This document shows, one piece after another, positions 52,805 through 62,500 of a DNA stretch of 64,000 nt. The translations under genes and the position numbers were made by a program. Source of the stretch: CBDCVD01 sp965224015 (GTDB taxonomy: Bacteria > Pseudomonadota > Alphaproteobacteria > Rhizobiales > CBDCVD01); assembly GCA_965224015.1 (NCBI GenBank), contig OZ245032.1:434001-498000 (forward strand), written 5' to 3'. Under the pieces are notes generated by a model. That model made no database searches, had not been told where the DNA came from, and saw only the letters and a list, made by a program, of their open reading frames with translations. Position 1 is the stretch's first letter; every line of letters begins with the position of its first letter.

Positions 52805-52888
52805 TATGTGCGGGTGAGCAAGAAGGCCCTGATCAAACACCAGCGCTATGCCCATGCCAAGCCCTACAAGCGGGCGAAAAGGGAGTTA

Positions 52889-52989
52889 TACCAGCGGTAT
52901 TGGCTTTATATACACGCCGTCTGGTGTACAGCCTTGATAACACACTTACTTGACGCTAACCCATGCGTCATTGTCAGGGGCCTTTGGTA
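52889..52989 (+). repeat. Element A, copy inside the IS5 transposase (mismatched flanks)
   Basis: 101 bp, flanked by TTA on the left and TAA on the right. Both fit TNA but differ, and about 15 transposase residues are missing at this site. This suggests that two element A copies recombined and deleted the DNA between them. Confidence 0.88.
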
Positions 52990-53352
52990 TAAAGGCAACA
53001 AGGCCCACCAGGAGGCTTTCCTGCGGCCCCTGTGGCTGGCCGAGCGGGTGATGACTCAGAAGCCGCGGGATGATATTGCAAAGAAAGTCTATAGCCTGCA
53101 TGCTCCCGAGGTAGAGTGTATCGGCAAGGGAAAGGCCCACAAGCCTTACGAGTTTGGCGTTAAGGCATCGGTGGCCACCACGCTCAAGCGTTCAAAGGGG
53201 GGTCAGTTCGCCATTCATGCCAAGGCATTGCCGGGCAGGCCATATGATGGTCACACACTTGCCAGCGTCATTCCTGCGATTGAGGAAATCACCGGTGCGG
53301 TCCTCAAGCGTATTCTCGCAGACGCCGGCTACAAGGGCCACAACGCCCCCTT

Positions 53353-53491
53353 TAGATCAGCATGGCGTTAGCTGTACCCATTTTGCCAGGAGTAAAGCTA
53401 ACGCCATAAAGCTGATCGCCCTGAAATCTATAGCAAAATGCGAGAAAAATACTAAATGCCCATGATTCCAATTAAACGCATTTTGCTATAG
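53353..53491 (+). repeat. Element B, copy inside the IS5 transposase
   Basis: 139 bp from TAGATCAGCATGG to GCTATAG, aligning end to end with the reverse complement of the copy at 9242. It interrupts the transposase between KGHNAP and HKFRVF. Hairpin 1 spans about 53360-53425 and hairpin 2 about 53432-53491. Confidence 0.88.
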
Positions 53492-53586
53492 TCACAAGTT
53501 TCGGGTCTTTACCGCCGGCCAGAAACGAAGGGTGACACCGGCCATCAAACGCCAGATGAGACGACGGGCAGCAATTGAGCCGGTGA

Positions 53587-53687
53587 TACCAGCGGTATTG
53601 GCTTTGTGTACACGCTGACTTGTGTGTCGTATTGATAAGACAACGGTTTTACGCTGGGCCAGGAGTCAAACGCAAGGCCCCTTGGTA
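53587..53687 (+). repeat. Element A, copy near the 3' end of the IS5 transposase
   Basis: 101 bp flanked by TGA (53584-53586 and 53688-53690), a clean TNA duplication. Removing the element and one TGA restores EPV-M-GHLKSG in the transposase. The inner sequence is more diverged than in the trbI copies. Confidence 0.92.
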
Positions 53688-53966
53688 TGATGGGTCATCT
53701 CAAGTCAGGGCACCGCATGGATCGGAACTATCTTGCTCATGAACAAGGCGATGCCATCAACCCGATCCTTGCAGCCGCGGGCTACAACTTCCGCCTTATC
53801 CTCAAATGGATCAAGGCTTTTTGGTTCAAAATCTGGATCATGTGGATATTCAATCAATCAGCCAAAATCGCATAGTTCACAATCGACTGACTACCCCTTC
53901 GAGAAACTATTGACAGTTAAGAAACGCGGACAGGCCTGCAAGGTCAAAGTCAACAGGTTAAGGTTT

Positions 53967-54683
53967 TTAGATATCATCAGCGCTTGTGGGCACGTCGCCC
54001 TTATCGACGCGCAGAGAGAACGCCGTCTTGCCGCCCTGGCTGAGGGTTTTGGCTTGGGCAATCCAGTCGTCGCGCGCAATACGCCCGGGAAACTGCAAAT
54101 AGGCATCGACCCAAGCGACATGATCGTCCGTCCAGGCAGCAATCTGTTCAAACCGATACACCCCCAATTCATGAAGTAATTGTTCAAGCTTTTGCCCTAT
54201 ACCTTTAATTTGCTTTAAGTTATCAAGTTCACCTTCGGGGCGCTCAAGTTGCGGGGGCCGCTCACCAACTTTCACCTCGCCGTGCGCCTTGTGTTTATCA
54301 TCGGCTTTTTCACCACCCACTGATTGCACAGCGGAGGCCTGTTGAGACGCGACATGAGAGGCAACGGGATTCGTCCGCAAAACGCCCGCGCGCGCCGCCT
54401 CGGTCTCCGCACGGGTTTGCGCGTCTGTAAAGTGATCGGAGTGGACGCCGTGGACGCCGTGGACGCCGTCTGCCGGAGCAGGAATGTGATCCGGTTCGAG
54501 AGATAGAGGCGACGCTTGCATTGCTGCCCCTGAATTTTCAAGAGCGTTTGCACCTGGCGGGGTTGCAACCGTATCCTCGCCGGCGCGCGACGAAAACAAC
54601 GGCACCAGATAACAGCCAAGGATCGCGCCCACAATAAATGCCGCGAAAATGAGTATCGCCGACTGAATAACCAACATAACCAT
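53967..54683 (-). CDS. Membrane-anchored protein with helix-hairpin-helix domain
   Basis: A 238-residue protein with one N-terminal membrane helix (VIQSAILIFAAFIVGAILG), a long polar linker rich in Ala, Glu and His, and a C-terminal helix-hairpin-helix domain: LDNLKQIKGIGQKLEQLLHE, then GVYRFEQIAAWTDDHVAWVD and PGRIARDDWIAQA. The HhH module resembles those in ribosomal- and NADH-dehydrogenase-linked alphaproteobacterial proteins and may bind DNA or protein. AGGAGG lies 7 bases before ATG 54683. It is downstream of the OmpA/BON gene on the same strand. Its exact job is unknown. Confidence 0.85.
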   Translation of the reverse strand: MVMLVIQSAILIFAAFIVGAILGCYLVPLFSSRAGEDTVATPPGANALENSGAAMQASPLSLEPDHIPAPADGVHGVHGVHSDHFTDAQTRAETEAARAGVLRTNPVASHVASQQASAVQSVGGEKADDKHKAHGEVKVGERPPQLERPEGELDNLKQIKGIGQKLEQLLHELGVYRFEQIAAWTDDHVAWVDAYLQFPGRIARDDWIAQAKTLSQGGKTAFSLRVDKGDVPTSADDI

Positions 54684-54695
54684 GGCTCAAACCTC

Positions 54696-54784
54696 CTACC
54701 CCGCCATCCTCTTGTCGATCGCTAAGAGCATTGCAACATACCCAAACCACAGTGCCGCGCCAACACCCGTTACCAGTAATTCAT
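54696..54784 (-). pseudogene. C-terminal scrap of a small membrane protein
   Basis: Before the TAG at 54696-54698 the minus strand encodes ELLVTGVGAALWFGYVAMLL followed by AIDKRMAG, which looks like a real membrane protein tail with a basic end. The frame meets a stop in the adjoining diverged element A at 54785 and has no good start. It ends 13 bases before the HhH gene start. It may be the lost second half of an interrupted gene, or a chance frame. Confidence 0.35.
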
Positions 54785-54886
54785 ATCAAGGGTCTTTGCG
54801 CTGGACTCCGCGCACAAGTTGAAAACCGTTGTCTTTTGTCTTAAACAGCACGATACACAAGGAACTGTCTATTAATACCGCTGGTA
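54785..54886 (-). repeat. Element A, diverged copy
   Basis: About 102 bp in reverse orientation, from TATCAAGGG to CCGCTGGTA. It is most like the copy at 53587 (shared AAACCGTTGTCTT and CGATACACAAG region). The flanks are TCA and TTA, both fitting TNA but unequal, as expected of an old copy. Confidence 0.75.
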
Positions 54887-54991
54887 TTATTCAGGCTCCG
54901 CCTGGCGACAGTTCCACCAACCGGCGGCAACGCCGGCTAAAAACGCAAGCAGTAAAAACGGCCATAACCAGACAATCAAATAACTCGACAT
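54887..54991 (-). CDS. 34-residue single-span membrane peptide
   Basis: ATG 54991 to TAA 54887-54889 on the minus strand, preceded by GAGGAG at a good distance. The product begins MSSYLIVWLWPFLLLAFLAG and continues VAAGWWNCRQAEPE: one membrane helix rich in Leu and Trp and a short polar tail. It lies 58 bp after the OmpA/BON gene and before the HhH gene, so it is probably the middle gene of that operon. Its stop codon TAA is at the same time the TNA flank of the neighbouring element A copy, so the element either landed on the stop or now supplies it. Confidence 0.6.
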   Translation of the reverse strand: MSSYLIVWLWPFLLLAFLAGVAAGWWNCRQAEPE

Positions 54992-55049
54992 TGCTGCTCC
55001 TCTGCTACCCAAACCTGTGATATCGCACCTTGCCCCGGAGCCGTTCGCA

Positions 55050-58000
55050 CTACTCGTTCACAGTGCCAACAACATTGAACTCAATCCGCCGATTGCGCGA
55101 TTTACCTTCCGCGCTGTCATTTGAGGCAATGGGTCGGGCTTCTCCATAGCCGATCGCATGCAGGCGTGAGGGTTCAATCTCGGCCTGCCTCAGGTATTCT
55201 ACAACTGCTTCGGCCCGTTGTTGCGATAGGGTTACGTTGTAAGCCTCATCTCCATCCGAATCCGTATGCCCTTCGACGGTAATCAGTGTATTGGGGCAGC
55301 GCGCGATAGACCCGATGATCCGCTTCAGCACCCCTCGTCCCGCGCGAGTCAAACGGGCACTCGCAGTCTCAAACTGAATGCGATGCTGCCTGACAAAATC
55401 ATTGAGAATGGCCTCACAACTACTGGCGCGGCGCGCATTGAACGTCTGCAGGCCCTCTATGGTGATGTTTGCGTGCGTAAAAATTTGCGTCTCCTGCACC
55501 AATGCCGCCTGAACATCGGTGGCCTGCGCTTCAGATTGGACAACGGCGAAAAAATTCAGCGAGTCATCGATAATGCGAAATCGCCCTTCAACGCTGGCCG
55601 CCAGACGCCGCAACAGGGTCTTGATCTGCGCATCGATGCCTTGTCTTCCTCGCGGCAGCAGATCGATCGACACCTGCGCCGGCACATTGACAAAGGTGTC
55701 CGCCACAAGGCTCTCCAACTGCGCCTTGGCCACCGCATCACGCACGACCCCATCGACGGTCACATTACGCCCATCAAAAGTGGCAAGAAACGTATACGGC
55801 AATGTCGCCGCATCCGAGCGGGCCGGTGGTTTGACCAGCTCGCGCAAAAGGTACAGGTTGGCGGGCAGATTGCCCGACATCGCCGCCAGGATAGCGCGAT
55901 AGTCGTCGATAGTCTTGGCTTCTCCCTCGACACTGATGTTGTCATTTTCGAGAAATACCGATCCCTGTTGCAAACGCGCGGCCAGCTTTAGGGCATAGTT
56001 TGTGGCCGCACCCCAATCGACTCCGATCGGCGCGCCCTCTGCGATCAGCATTTGATCGACAACATCTGTATCCGTCAGTTCCACCCGCGCCGCGGCATTG
56101 ACGACATTTCTGACCGCCTGCGAGGGAATGAACCCCGACAGCACGCTCAAGCCGTTGTCGCGCTGAATGCGCCAAATATAGCGCTCAACAACCGGCGCAG
56201 CGACGGAAATTCGTCCCTGAACATACCCCTTGGGTACCGCGCTTTGCAGATTGCTGACAATCTGCAAATAGGACTCTGGCGATATTGCGCGACCGAAAAT
56301 ATGAATCGTGTCCTTTTCCAATTCGATCACCGCACCAGGCTCCAGATTGGTTGCCTGATCCAGCAAAAATTGTATGGCGCCGACCCATCCTTCACTCTCG
56401 CCGGAAGCGAAGTTCGAGTCATCTTCGACTTGAAGGTGCGGCATGACCGTTTTGATATGCGCAAGAACCTGCGCTCGGGCCTGTTTATCCGGCACAACCC
56501 CCGACAGGCTTGCCACTTCGGAGCCGATAACGGCCTGCCACCGATAATCCGTGACGACAGGCGGCAGGATCTGACTTTCCGCCAGTCGCATCGTATCAGG
56601 CAGCCGGCCCCCAAGAGCGTCAACCAGTACCGAATAGGCTTGCGGGCCTGCAGCGGTAGCGCGAAACGTCAAGTCCGTGTCGCGCAAACGAACTTCGGCC
56701 TTTTCGGTCAAGGCCAATTGCTCCAACATGAACCCGGTCATTTCACGCCATGCCTGCGGAGCCCCACGCGCGACCTCAACGCGAACATCAATCCCACTAT
56801 CGGGGAACAAACGCCTGGCATGTGCGACCAGTTGTTGCACGCTTCGCGGGCTGGGTGCAAAGCCTTGCAGACTTAGCTCATTCTCCTCGTATGTCATGGA
56901 CAGAACAAAGGGAGATTGGATGGGTTGAACAACAGCGCTTTGCACCGATTGCAGGCCCTTGATGTCATCCTTTGCAAGCCATGTCTGCAGGGCCAGATAG
57001 GCACTGGCGCTGGCGGCAACGCCTTTGACAACGAGTGTTTCGTCACGCAGGGTGATTGTTCCATGTTCCAGCAACGAAACCAGTTCAGCCAATTGGGCCT
57101 GGGCGGACAACCAAGCCTGCGAGGCCCCGGACGCAAGACGCAGAGTGTCCGCAATCTCAAGGCCCTGTGCGCTCAACCGTTCTTTCAATCGCTGTTGTAG
57201 CGCGGGGGTTGGCACCTCACCGGCCAGCACCACGCGCCCCTTGTTGAGAGTGAAGGTTATCTGATAAGGCTTGACGAAGGGGGGCCGCACTGCGATCAAC
57301 CCGAGACTCAGTCCCTCTGGCAGGCTCCCCTCCAGTGCGGTGCGTAAAACCGCGTGGCTGGCGAAATCAATGGCCTGACCGGAAACCGAGAGGATATTGT
57401 CCTGCAGGACAACCTCGCCGGGGCGCAGTGTCGGCAGCAATGAGGCTGCAAATTCGACCCACTGCGGCCAGCGCTCATCGGCCCCTGCTGCGTAACGGGT
57501 CTGGTCATCAACTGCAAAGCCCGCGGCTTGCGCCATGTCCCCTGGTCGTTGATGGGGTTCCACGGTTGGTCGATACCCGGAGAGGGTCACGGCCTTATCG
57601 ACCTGGGCGCGCCAGACAAAAGGAGAGGCAACGGGAGGCGCGACGGTGTGCGTGGCAATTTTCACACGCTCATGCGCCAACACGGTTGGGTCGACAAGCT
57701 GGTCATACCCGGCGAAACTGGCCGCGCGACCGCTTATTGACATCATCAGTTCTCCCGAAAGCCCAACCTGCCCTTCGCCCAGCTTTGTGAGATGTCTCAG
57801 GGCCACCGAGACCGCATCCACCCAAATGGAAGTGGCGGGGGCACCGGTTGCCAAAGCCATATTGTCGGTGATTTCGATGCCTGGAAACTGCTGGCGAGCG
57901 ACCTCGAGGATCGCTTCCCGTTCCCCGTAAGGGGGAACATAGCCGGACAGAGTTAGGCCGGTGCTATCGCGCTTTGCGACCCATTCAAACGGATTTTTCC

Positions 58001-58286
58001 GTGGCAGGACTTCGCTCTCATCCACAAGAATGCGCACGCCAAAGGTGCGCATAACACTGGCGCGGGCCTGCGCTTGCGACCATGCATCGGGGGATGTGCT
58101 CTTTAAGGTGACGTCGCGCCCATCCACAGCCACCTTGCCCCATCCCTGCCCATCGTCCACAAGTGCCTTGAGAGAGCGTGACGCAATATCAGCCTCAATC
58201 GCCGCACTATGGAAAAGCATTGCCATTGCGGTCAACGCACCGGTGAGGACGCAACCTGTCAGAATAATTCTCAACACTTGTGACAT
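55050..58286 (-). CDS. Large OmpA-family protein with serial BON-like domains
   Basis: A 1078-residue envelope protein. One N-terminal membrane helix (RIILTGCVLTGALTAMAML) is followed by about eight or nine repeated units of roughly 100 residues with the BON-like pattern of a beta strand, LSGYVPPYGEREAILEVAR-type helix and an Asp/Gly turn (other examples LSGVVPDKQARAQVLAHIK and LSGFIPSQAVRNVVNAAAR). The C-terminus is an OmpA/MotB peptidoglycan-binding domain: LITVEGHTDSDGDEAYNVTL, SQQRAEAVVEYL and IGYGEARPIASNDS. It probably spans from the inner membrane to the cell wall. ATG 58286 precedes the helix; the frame is open to 58328. Long BON arrays of this kind are known but uncharacterised in alphaproteobacteria. 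Confidence 0.88.
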   Translation of the reverse strand: MSQVLRIILTGCVLTGALTAMAMLFHSAAIEADIASRSLKALVDDGQGWGKVAVDGRDVTLKSTSPDAWSQAQARASVMRTFGVRILVDESEVLPRKNPFEWVAKRDSTGLTLSGYVPPYGEREAILEVARQQFPGIEITDNMALATGAPATSIWVDAVSVALRHLTKLGEGQVGLSGELMMSISGRAASFAGYDQLVDPTVLAHERVKIATHTVAPPVASPFVWRAQVDKAVTLSGYRPTVEPHQRPGDMAQAAGFAVDDQTRYAAGADERWPQWVEFAASLLPTLRPGEVVLQDNILSVSGQAIDFASHAVLRTALEGSLPEGLSLGLIAVRPPFVKPYQITFTLNKGRVVLAGEVPTPALQQRLKERLSAQGLEIADTLRLASGASQAWLSAQAQLAELVSLLEHGTITLRDETLVVKGVAASASAYLALQTWLAKDDIKGLQSVQSAVVQPIQSPFVLSMTYEENELSLQGFAPSPRSVQQLVAHARRLFPDSGIDVRVEVARGAPQAWREMTGFMLEQLALTEKAEVRLRDTDLTFRATAAGPQAYSVLVDALGGRLPDTMRLAESQILPPVVTDYRWQAVIGSEVASLSGVVPDKQARAQVLAHIKTVMPHLQVEDDSNFASGESEGWVGAIQFLLDQATNLEPGAVIELEKDTIHIFGRAISPESYLQIVSNLQSAVPKGYVQGRISVAAPVVERYIWRIQRDNGLSVLSGFIPSQAVRNVVNAAARVELTDTDVVDQMLIAEGAPIGVDWGAATNYALKLAARLQQGSVFLENDNISVEGEAKTIDDYRAILAAMSGNLPANLYLLRELVKPPARSDAATLPYTFLATFDGRNVTVDGVVRDAVAKAQLESLVADTFVNVPAQVSIDLLPRGRQGIDAQIKTLLRRLAASVEGRFRIIDDSLNFFAVVQSEAQATDVQAALVQETQIFTHANITIEGLQTFNARRASSCEAILNDFVRQHRIQFETASARLTRAGRGVLKRIIGSIARCPNTLITVEGHTDSDGDEAYNVTLSQQRAEAVVEYLRQAEIEPSRLHAIGYGEARPIASNDSAEGKSRNRRIEFNVVGTVNE

Positions 58287-59040
58287 GACGTACCGTACTC
58301 TGTGGCGCTGGGGCGCAACCGCGCGCAAGGCTCAAGGGCTGCGAATGATTCATCACGGCCTATATTTGAGGAAAATCACCGGCGACGCAATTGGAAATGC
58401 ACGTGCACCGGCGACAAATGTTATTTCAGCCTTATCCATCCGCTTGCGAGCTGGTGAGCTCCGTTAATTCCGTTAATGGAGAGGCCTACAGATCAACAGG
58501 TACAAAAGGTCCATACCGCTGGTGTTAATCTTTTGTTAAGCTGGTGTTAATCTTTTGTTAAGCTGGTGTTAATCTTTTGTTAAGGATGTGCGCGGAGGGT
58601 TGTGGGAGATTGTTGCATATTTGCAACTTTGAGCAATTTTCCACCACACGGGCCGTCAAAAGGGTACCGATGACTTGACAGGGGTTTCTTAGCCGCTAAA
58701 AGGGAATATAGAAATGTAACGAAATATCAAACGAATCGTTGTTAGCGTGCTATTGTTTTCGCGGGGCATTTTCGGTCGGTTGCAAAGGGTTAGGGAAACG
58801 GGATAACGTTCCATATGCTGCTTTATTTCGTCTGCTGCTGTATTTCGTCGTGGGCTGGGACGAGGCCGGACAAAAGGCGGTTAGGCGTTTGCCATTGGGG
58901 TGTTTTACCGAACTGATTCGTTACTATAAGTTACGCTGCGGCAGGGGCAGGGGCAGGGGCAGGGGCATGCGGCGAGGTTGGAAAGACCGGAAAAGACCGG
59001 AATAGGCGGGATAGGATAGACGGTAGGATGAAGACGGTAA
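58287..59040. other. Intergenic region with short tandem repeats
   Basis: No gene is supported; an 88-codon plus-strand frame at 58739 has no Shine-Dalgarno and ends in a Gly-Arg run made by simple repeats. The region holds a 22-bp repeat in three copies (58518-58583), four GCAGGG hexamers (58941-58964) and AT-rich upstream sequence of the OmpA gene near 58330-58450. Confidence 0.5.
58518..58583 (+). repeat. 22-bp tandem repeat, three perfect copies
   Basis: GCTGGTGTTAATCTTTTGTT plus AA is repeated three times without change. The first copy is joined to CCATACC so that ATACCGCTGGT there resembles the end of element A. It may have arisen by slippage at an element A remnant. Confidence 0.85.
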
Positions 59041-59141
59041 TACCAAGGGTCCTTACCAATGACTCATGGCTTAGCGTCAAAGAGTTATGTTATCAAGGCA
59101 GTACACCAGTCGGCGTGTCTATAAAGCCAATACCGCTGGTA
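59041..59141 (-). repeat. Element A, full copy upstream of the giant surface-protein gene
   Basis: 101 bp in reverse orientation, TACCAAGGG to CCGCTGGTA, flanked by TAA (59038-59040 and 59142-59144). It lies in non-coding DNA about 370 bp before the next gene. Confidence 0.93.
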
Positions 59142-59510
59142 TAAGTCAGAGATGGATGCAGATACAGGCAGGCGTATGGGGATTGCGAATCACACGGGAT
59201 CGTCGCGGGCGGTCGCGGGCAGTTATTGGAGGCCGACCATGAGCACGTTTGACAGCATCCCCTGCAACCGATGCCTGCGGGGGGTGCGACAGTGAAATCG
59301 AATCACCCGAGCTTGACGAGCACCAGGAGCGCCAGACTGAGCGCCTGGGCGCACCAGCGCCGACACGGATACAGCGGACACACGGGACACGCAGCCATGA
59401 ATAGCAACGACGGATCGCACGAATCAAACAGCCAGGGCGGCCAAGGCATAGCGAACAACCCGGGCGGACGGCGCGTTTTTGTGCCGGCGCGGCCGACGAG
59501 GAGCGAGAGC
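59142..59510. other. Upstream region of the giant surface-protein gene
   Basis: The frame of the downstream gene stays open through much of this region, back to a GTG at 59292 and with an ATG at 59397, encoding polar, Gly/Ser/Arg-rich sequence. Either could be a further upstream start. GAGGAG before 59511 makes the later ATG more likely, leaving this stretch as a leader. No promoter was identified. Confidence 0.4.
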
Positions 59511-62500
59511 ATGAAAGAGAATATGAGCATGAGCGAGGACAGGATGAATTCCCGGCAGACGTCTTACGATCGCCATGGCCCCAGGGCCCGCCACAACCCT
59601 ACGCCGCGCTTGCGCTCGGGTCTGGCGCGCCTGATGGATGGGGGGCTCTGGCGGGGCGGTTTGCGCCGCGCCGCGGCCGGACTGGCTCTGACGGCGGCGG
59701 CCGTATTGGCCCTTGGCGGCTTGGGCGTGGACAGCGCCCAGGCACAGACCACATGCGACAACAAAGATACGAGAACTTCTTCTTGGGTTAGTAATCGTTC
59801 TACTGTGGTATACAACTTTTTTGATTTCGCCCATCCTGCGGCGCGGTGTTCTTTCAGAACGGCCCGTCTCGGTATCGTTTATGACACTGACTCACTCAGA
59901 AGTGGTCCAGGGATATCGGTCTTATTCGGTAAGTGGGGAAGAACAAACGGAGAAATGGCGCCCAATCTGCCAATCAAGGTTCGGGCCTATCCGCAGGCCA
60001 GTCAACCTGCGACGAGTGGCGTTATGGTGACGTGCACGCCTTCTGGCGGTGCGAACGTTGCTGTTGTTAATAATGTTGGCAGCACGGGCACACACACAAT
60101 TGCCCTGAATGCCGGGCAAAGCTGCGCCCTCTACGTTGGGGTCCGCGCTTCGACAGGCCGCCCCGCCATGGAAATGACCGCCACCCTGGAGCGCCTCACA
60201 ACGGGCAATCATGTGAGGATGAGCAATATTATACTTAAGGGCGGCAATCACTATGGCGGCACTGTTGCCGCCCCCCCGGCGCCGAAACAGGACGTGGAGC
60301 TGAAGCTTGTTGAGTCCGGCACGAGCACAACAGAACTGACAGCAGGTTCGAATAATGACCTTAAAGCCGCGGTGGGTTTTGACTACTTTGCCTTCGTGCG
60401 CGTTCAGGAAACAGCCGCAGGCAAGAAGGCCGTTACCAGCGGCTCTGTATCCATTACACACATAGACGGCAATAAATTATCCTCAGCTATACGCTGCAGC
60501 GCTCTTACGGGTGGACCCGGTGTCGCTCCCGGCGTCGCCGAATGCTCCATTCCCAAGTCGCTGATTACCGAAGCCGGAAGTCTCACCCTCAAGGCCGCTT
60601 ACAATCCTGGGTCGGCCGCGTTCAACACCGAAACCGAAGACCTGAGCCTTCCGGTCAGGGCCTTCACCACGTCTATCACATTTGTGGATGGCTCGGGGCA
60701 GACGACTAACAGCGCAACAGCAACAGCAGTGGCTCCATTCACTGTCCGCGTTGGGGTGCAGGCAGCAACGACCAACCGCCAGGGGCAGAGGATCGCTATA
60801 AATGTACCGTCTGGGGCCGGAGACGTGACACTCAGTGGCACAGGGATTACGTTTACCGCTGGACAAGGCTGTACGTATGACAGTAATGGAATATACAACT
60901 GCACGGCAACCGCCCCGGCGACGGGCCCTGTGACGCTTAACGCCACATTCACCGGCAGCAAAGGTAAGGACACAACCAAGGACTACCTGGATTCGACAAC
61001 TGATGGTCAAGGGAATAATGGTCCGCCATTAACCCTCACCGTTGTCGCCAAACCGAAGCTTGCCGTGAGTATTTCCGTAGATCAGCCTTTGGCGGTCGGG
61101 ACGTTGGCCTCGGTAACCGTTACGTTCACCAAGCCAGCAGGCAGCAGCGCGGCCATCGACGGCACACCAGTCATTGCATTGACGGGTGTTGCAGCATCGA
61201 CGCTGACAACCAATACTTGCAGCTCCCCGACCATTAACCGAACTGCGACGGCTAACACGGCTACCGCCACGTGCACGTTCACGTCCTCAACCGGCGGTGA
61301 CGGCAAGGTGGAAGTCACCTATTCCGGCGGTAACAACTACGCAGCCATCTCCACACCCGTCACCAAAGACTTCACAGTTGACGCGGCGAACACCGAGGCG
61401 ACGTTCGTAAATGACGTAACCGGTGCCAGCGTCACCGCAGCCGCCCAGGCGACGATCGGCCAAAGCCTCAATCTTTTCGTCAAAATCGTATCCGTCTCCA
61501 CGGTACCGTCTCTCCCTTTAAGCAGCGGCAGGGTTACGCTTCAAGATCAGGCCGGAAACCCAATCGCCGGCTTCACCTGTTCGCGCCCCAACACCAACAC
61601 CGGCATCTTTACCTGTACCATTGCAAATGTTCCGGCAAACCTGCCAACAACAATCTATGCTGCCTACTCTCCACAAAATTTAAACAATTACAATGAGATC
61701 ACGGGCAACGAGCGACCACAGCGGTCGGTTTCCCTGAGCAAATCGACGCTTGCCGTGAGTATTGACGTGCAACCCCAGCCTGTGGCGGTCAAGCAGGTGG
61801 CCACGGTAACCGTTACGTTTACCAAGCCAACAGGTGTCGTCGCGGCCATCGACGGCACACCAGCCATTGTATTGACGGGCACTGCGGCAGCGGCGCCGAC
61901 AGCCAATACTTGCAGCAGTCCGACCATTAACCGAACTGCGACGGCTAACACGGCTACCGCCACGTGCACGTTCACGTCCTCAACCGGCGGTGATGGCAAG
62001 GTGGAAGTCACCTATTCCGGCGGTAACAACTACGCCGCCATCTCCACACCCGTCACCGAAGACTTCACCGTCGCGCCGGCGAAAGAGGACGTCGAACTGG
62101 TGCTTGTTGAGTCCGGCACGAGCTCAACAGAACTGACAGCAGGTTCGAATGAAAACCTTAAAGCCACGGTGGGTTTTGAATACGAGGCTTTCGTGCGCGT
62201 TCAGCAAACAACAGGTAACGCGGCCGTTACCGAAGGCTCTGTATCCATTACACACATAGGCGGCAATCGATTAACCCAGGCTATAAACTGCGACGCTCTT
62301 ACGGGTGTAAGAAATGTCGATGACGGTATCGCCTCCTGCACCATTCCCTCGGCGCGGATTACCGAAACCGGAACCCTCGTCCTGAGGGCCACCTACGACC
62401 CCGCGCAGGGATCGAACTTCAACGCGGCTGGACCCACAGACCTGAGCCTTCCGGTCAGGGCCTCCGCCACGTCTATCGAATTTGTGGATTCGACCACGAA

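Larger units (their letters stand above)
52138..53875 (+). pseudogene. IS5-family transposase disrupted by four small elements
   Basis: The transposase can be followed from ATG 52138 (with GAGAGGG before it) to TAG near 53875. The first part is FRSRLDQIINMGHEKAILAD, MAGLHILKYADNLSDEE, TDFTQVIVD-like DFTQVIVDTTVQEKNVAYP and KLRQSY. After element D it goes on with RVSKKALIKHQRYAHAKPY; after element A with HAPEVECIGKGKAHKPYEFG and PGRPYDGHTLASVIPAIEE; after element B with HKFRVFTAGQKRRVTPAI and RRRAAIEPV; after the last element A with GHLKSGHRMDRNYLAHEQGD and AAAGYNF. At the first element A about 15 residues are also missing. No functional transposase can be made from it. Confidence 0.9.

Noticed and set aside
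19897..53900. A single intact island from tRNA-Leu to the IS5 element
   Set aside because: No second copy of the tRNA 3' end was seen on the right, and chromosomal remnants (deoD, fhs) lie inside, so one simple insertion is not supported.
58739..59005. 88-codon plus-strand gene
   Set aside because: No Shine-Dalgarno, ends in a simple-repeat Gly-Arg run and lies in a region of tandem repeats.
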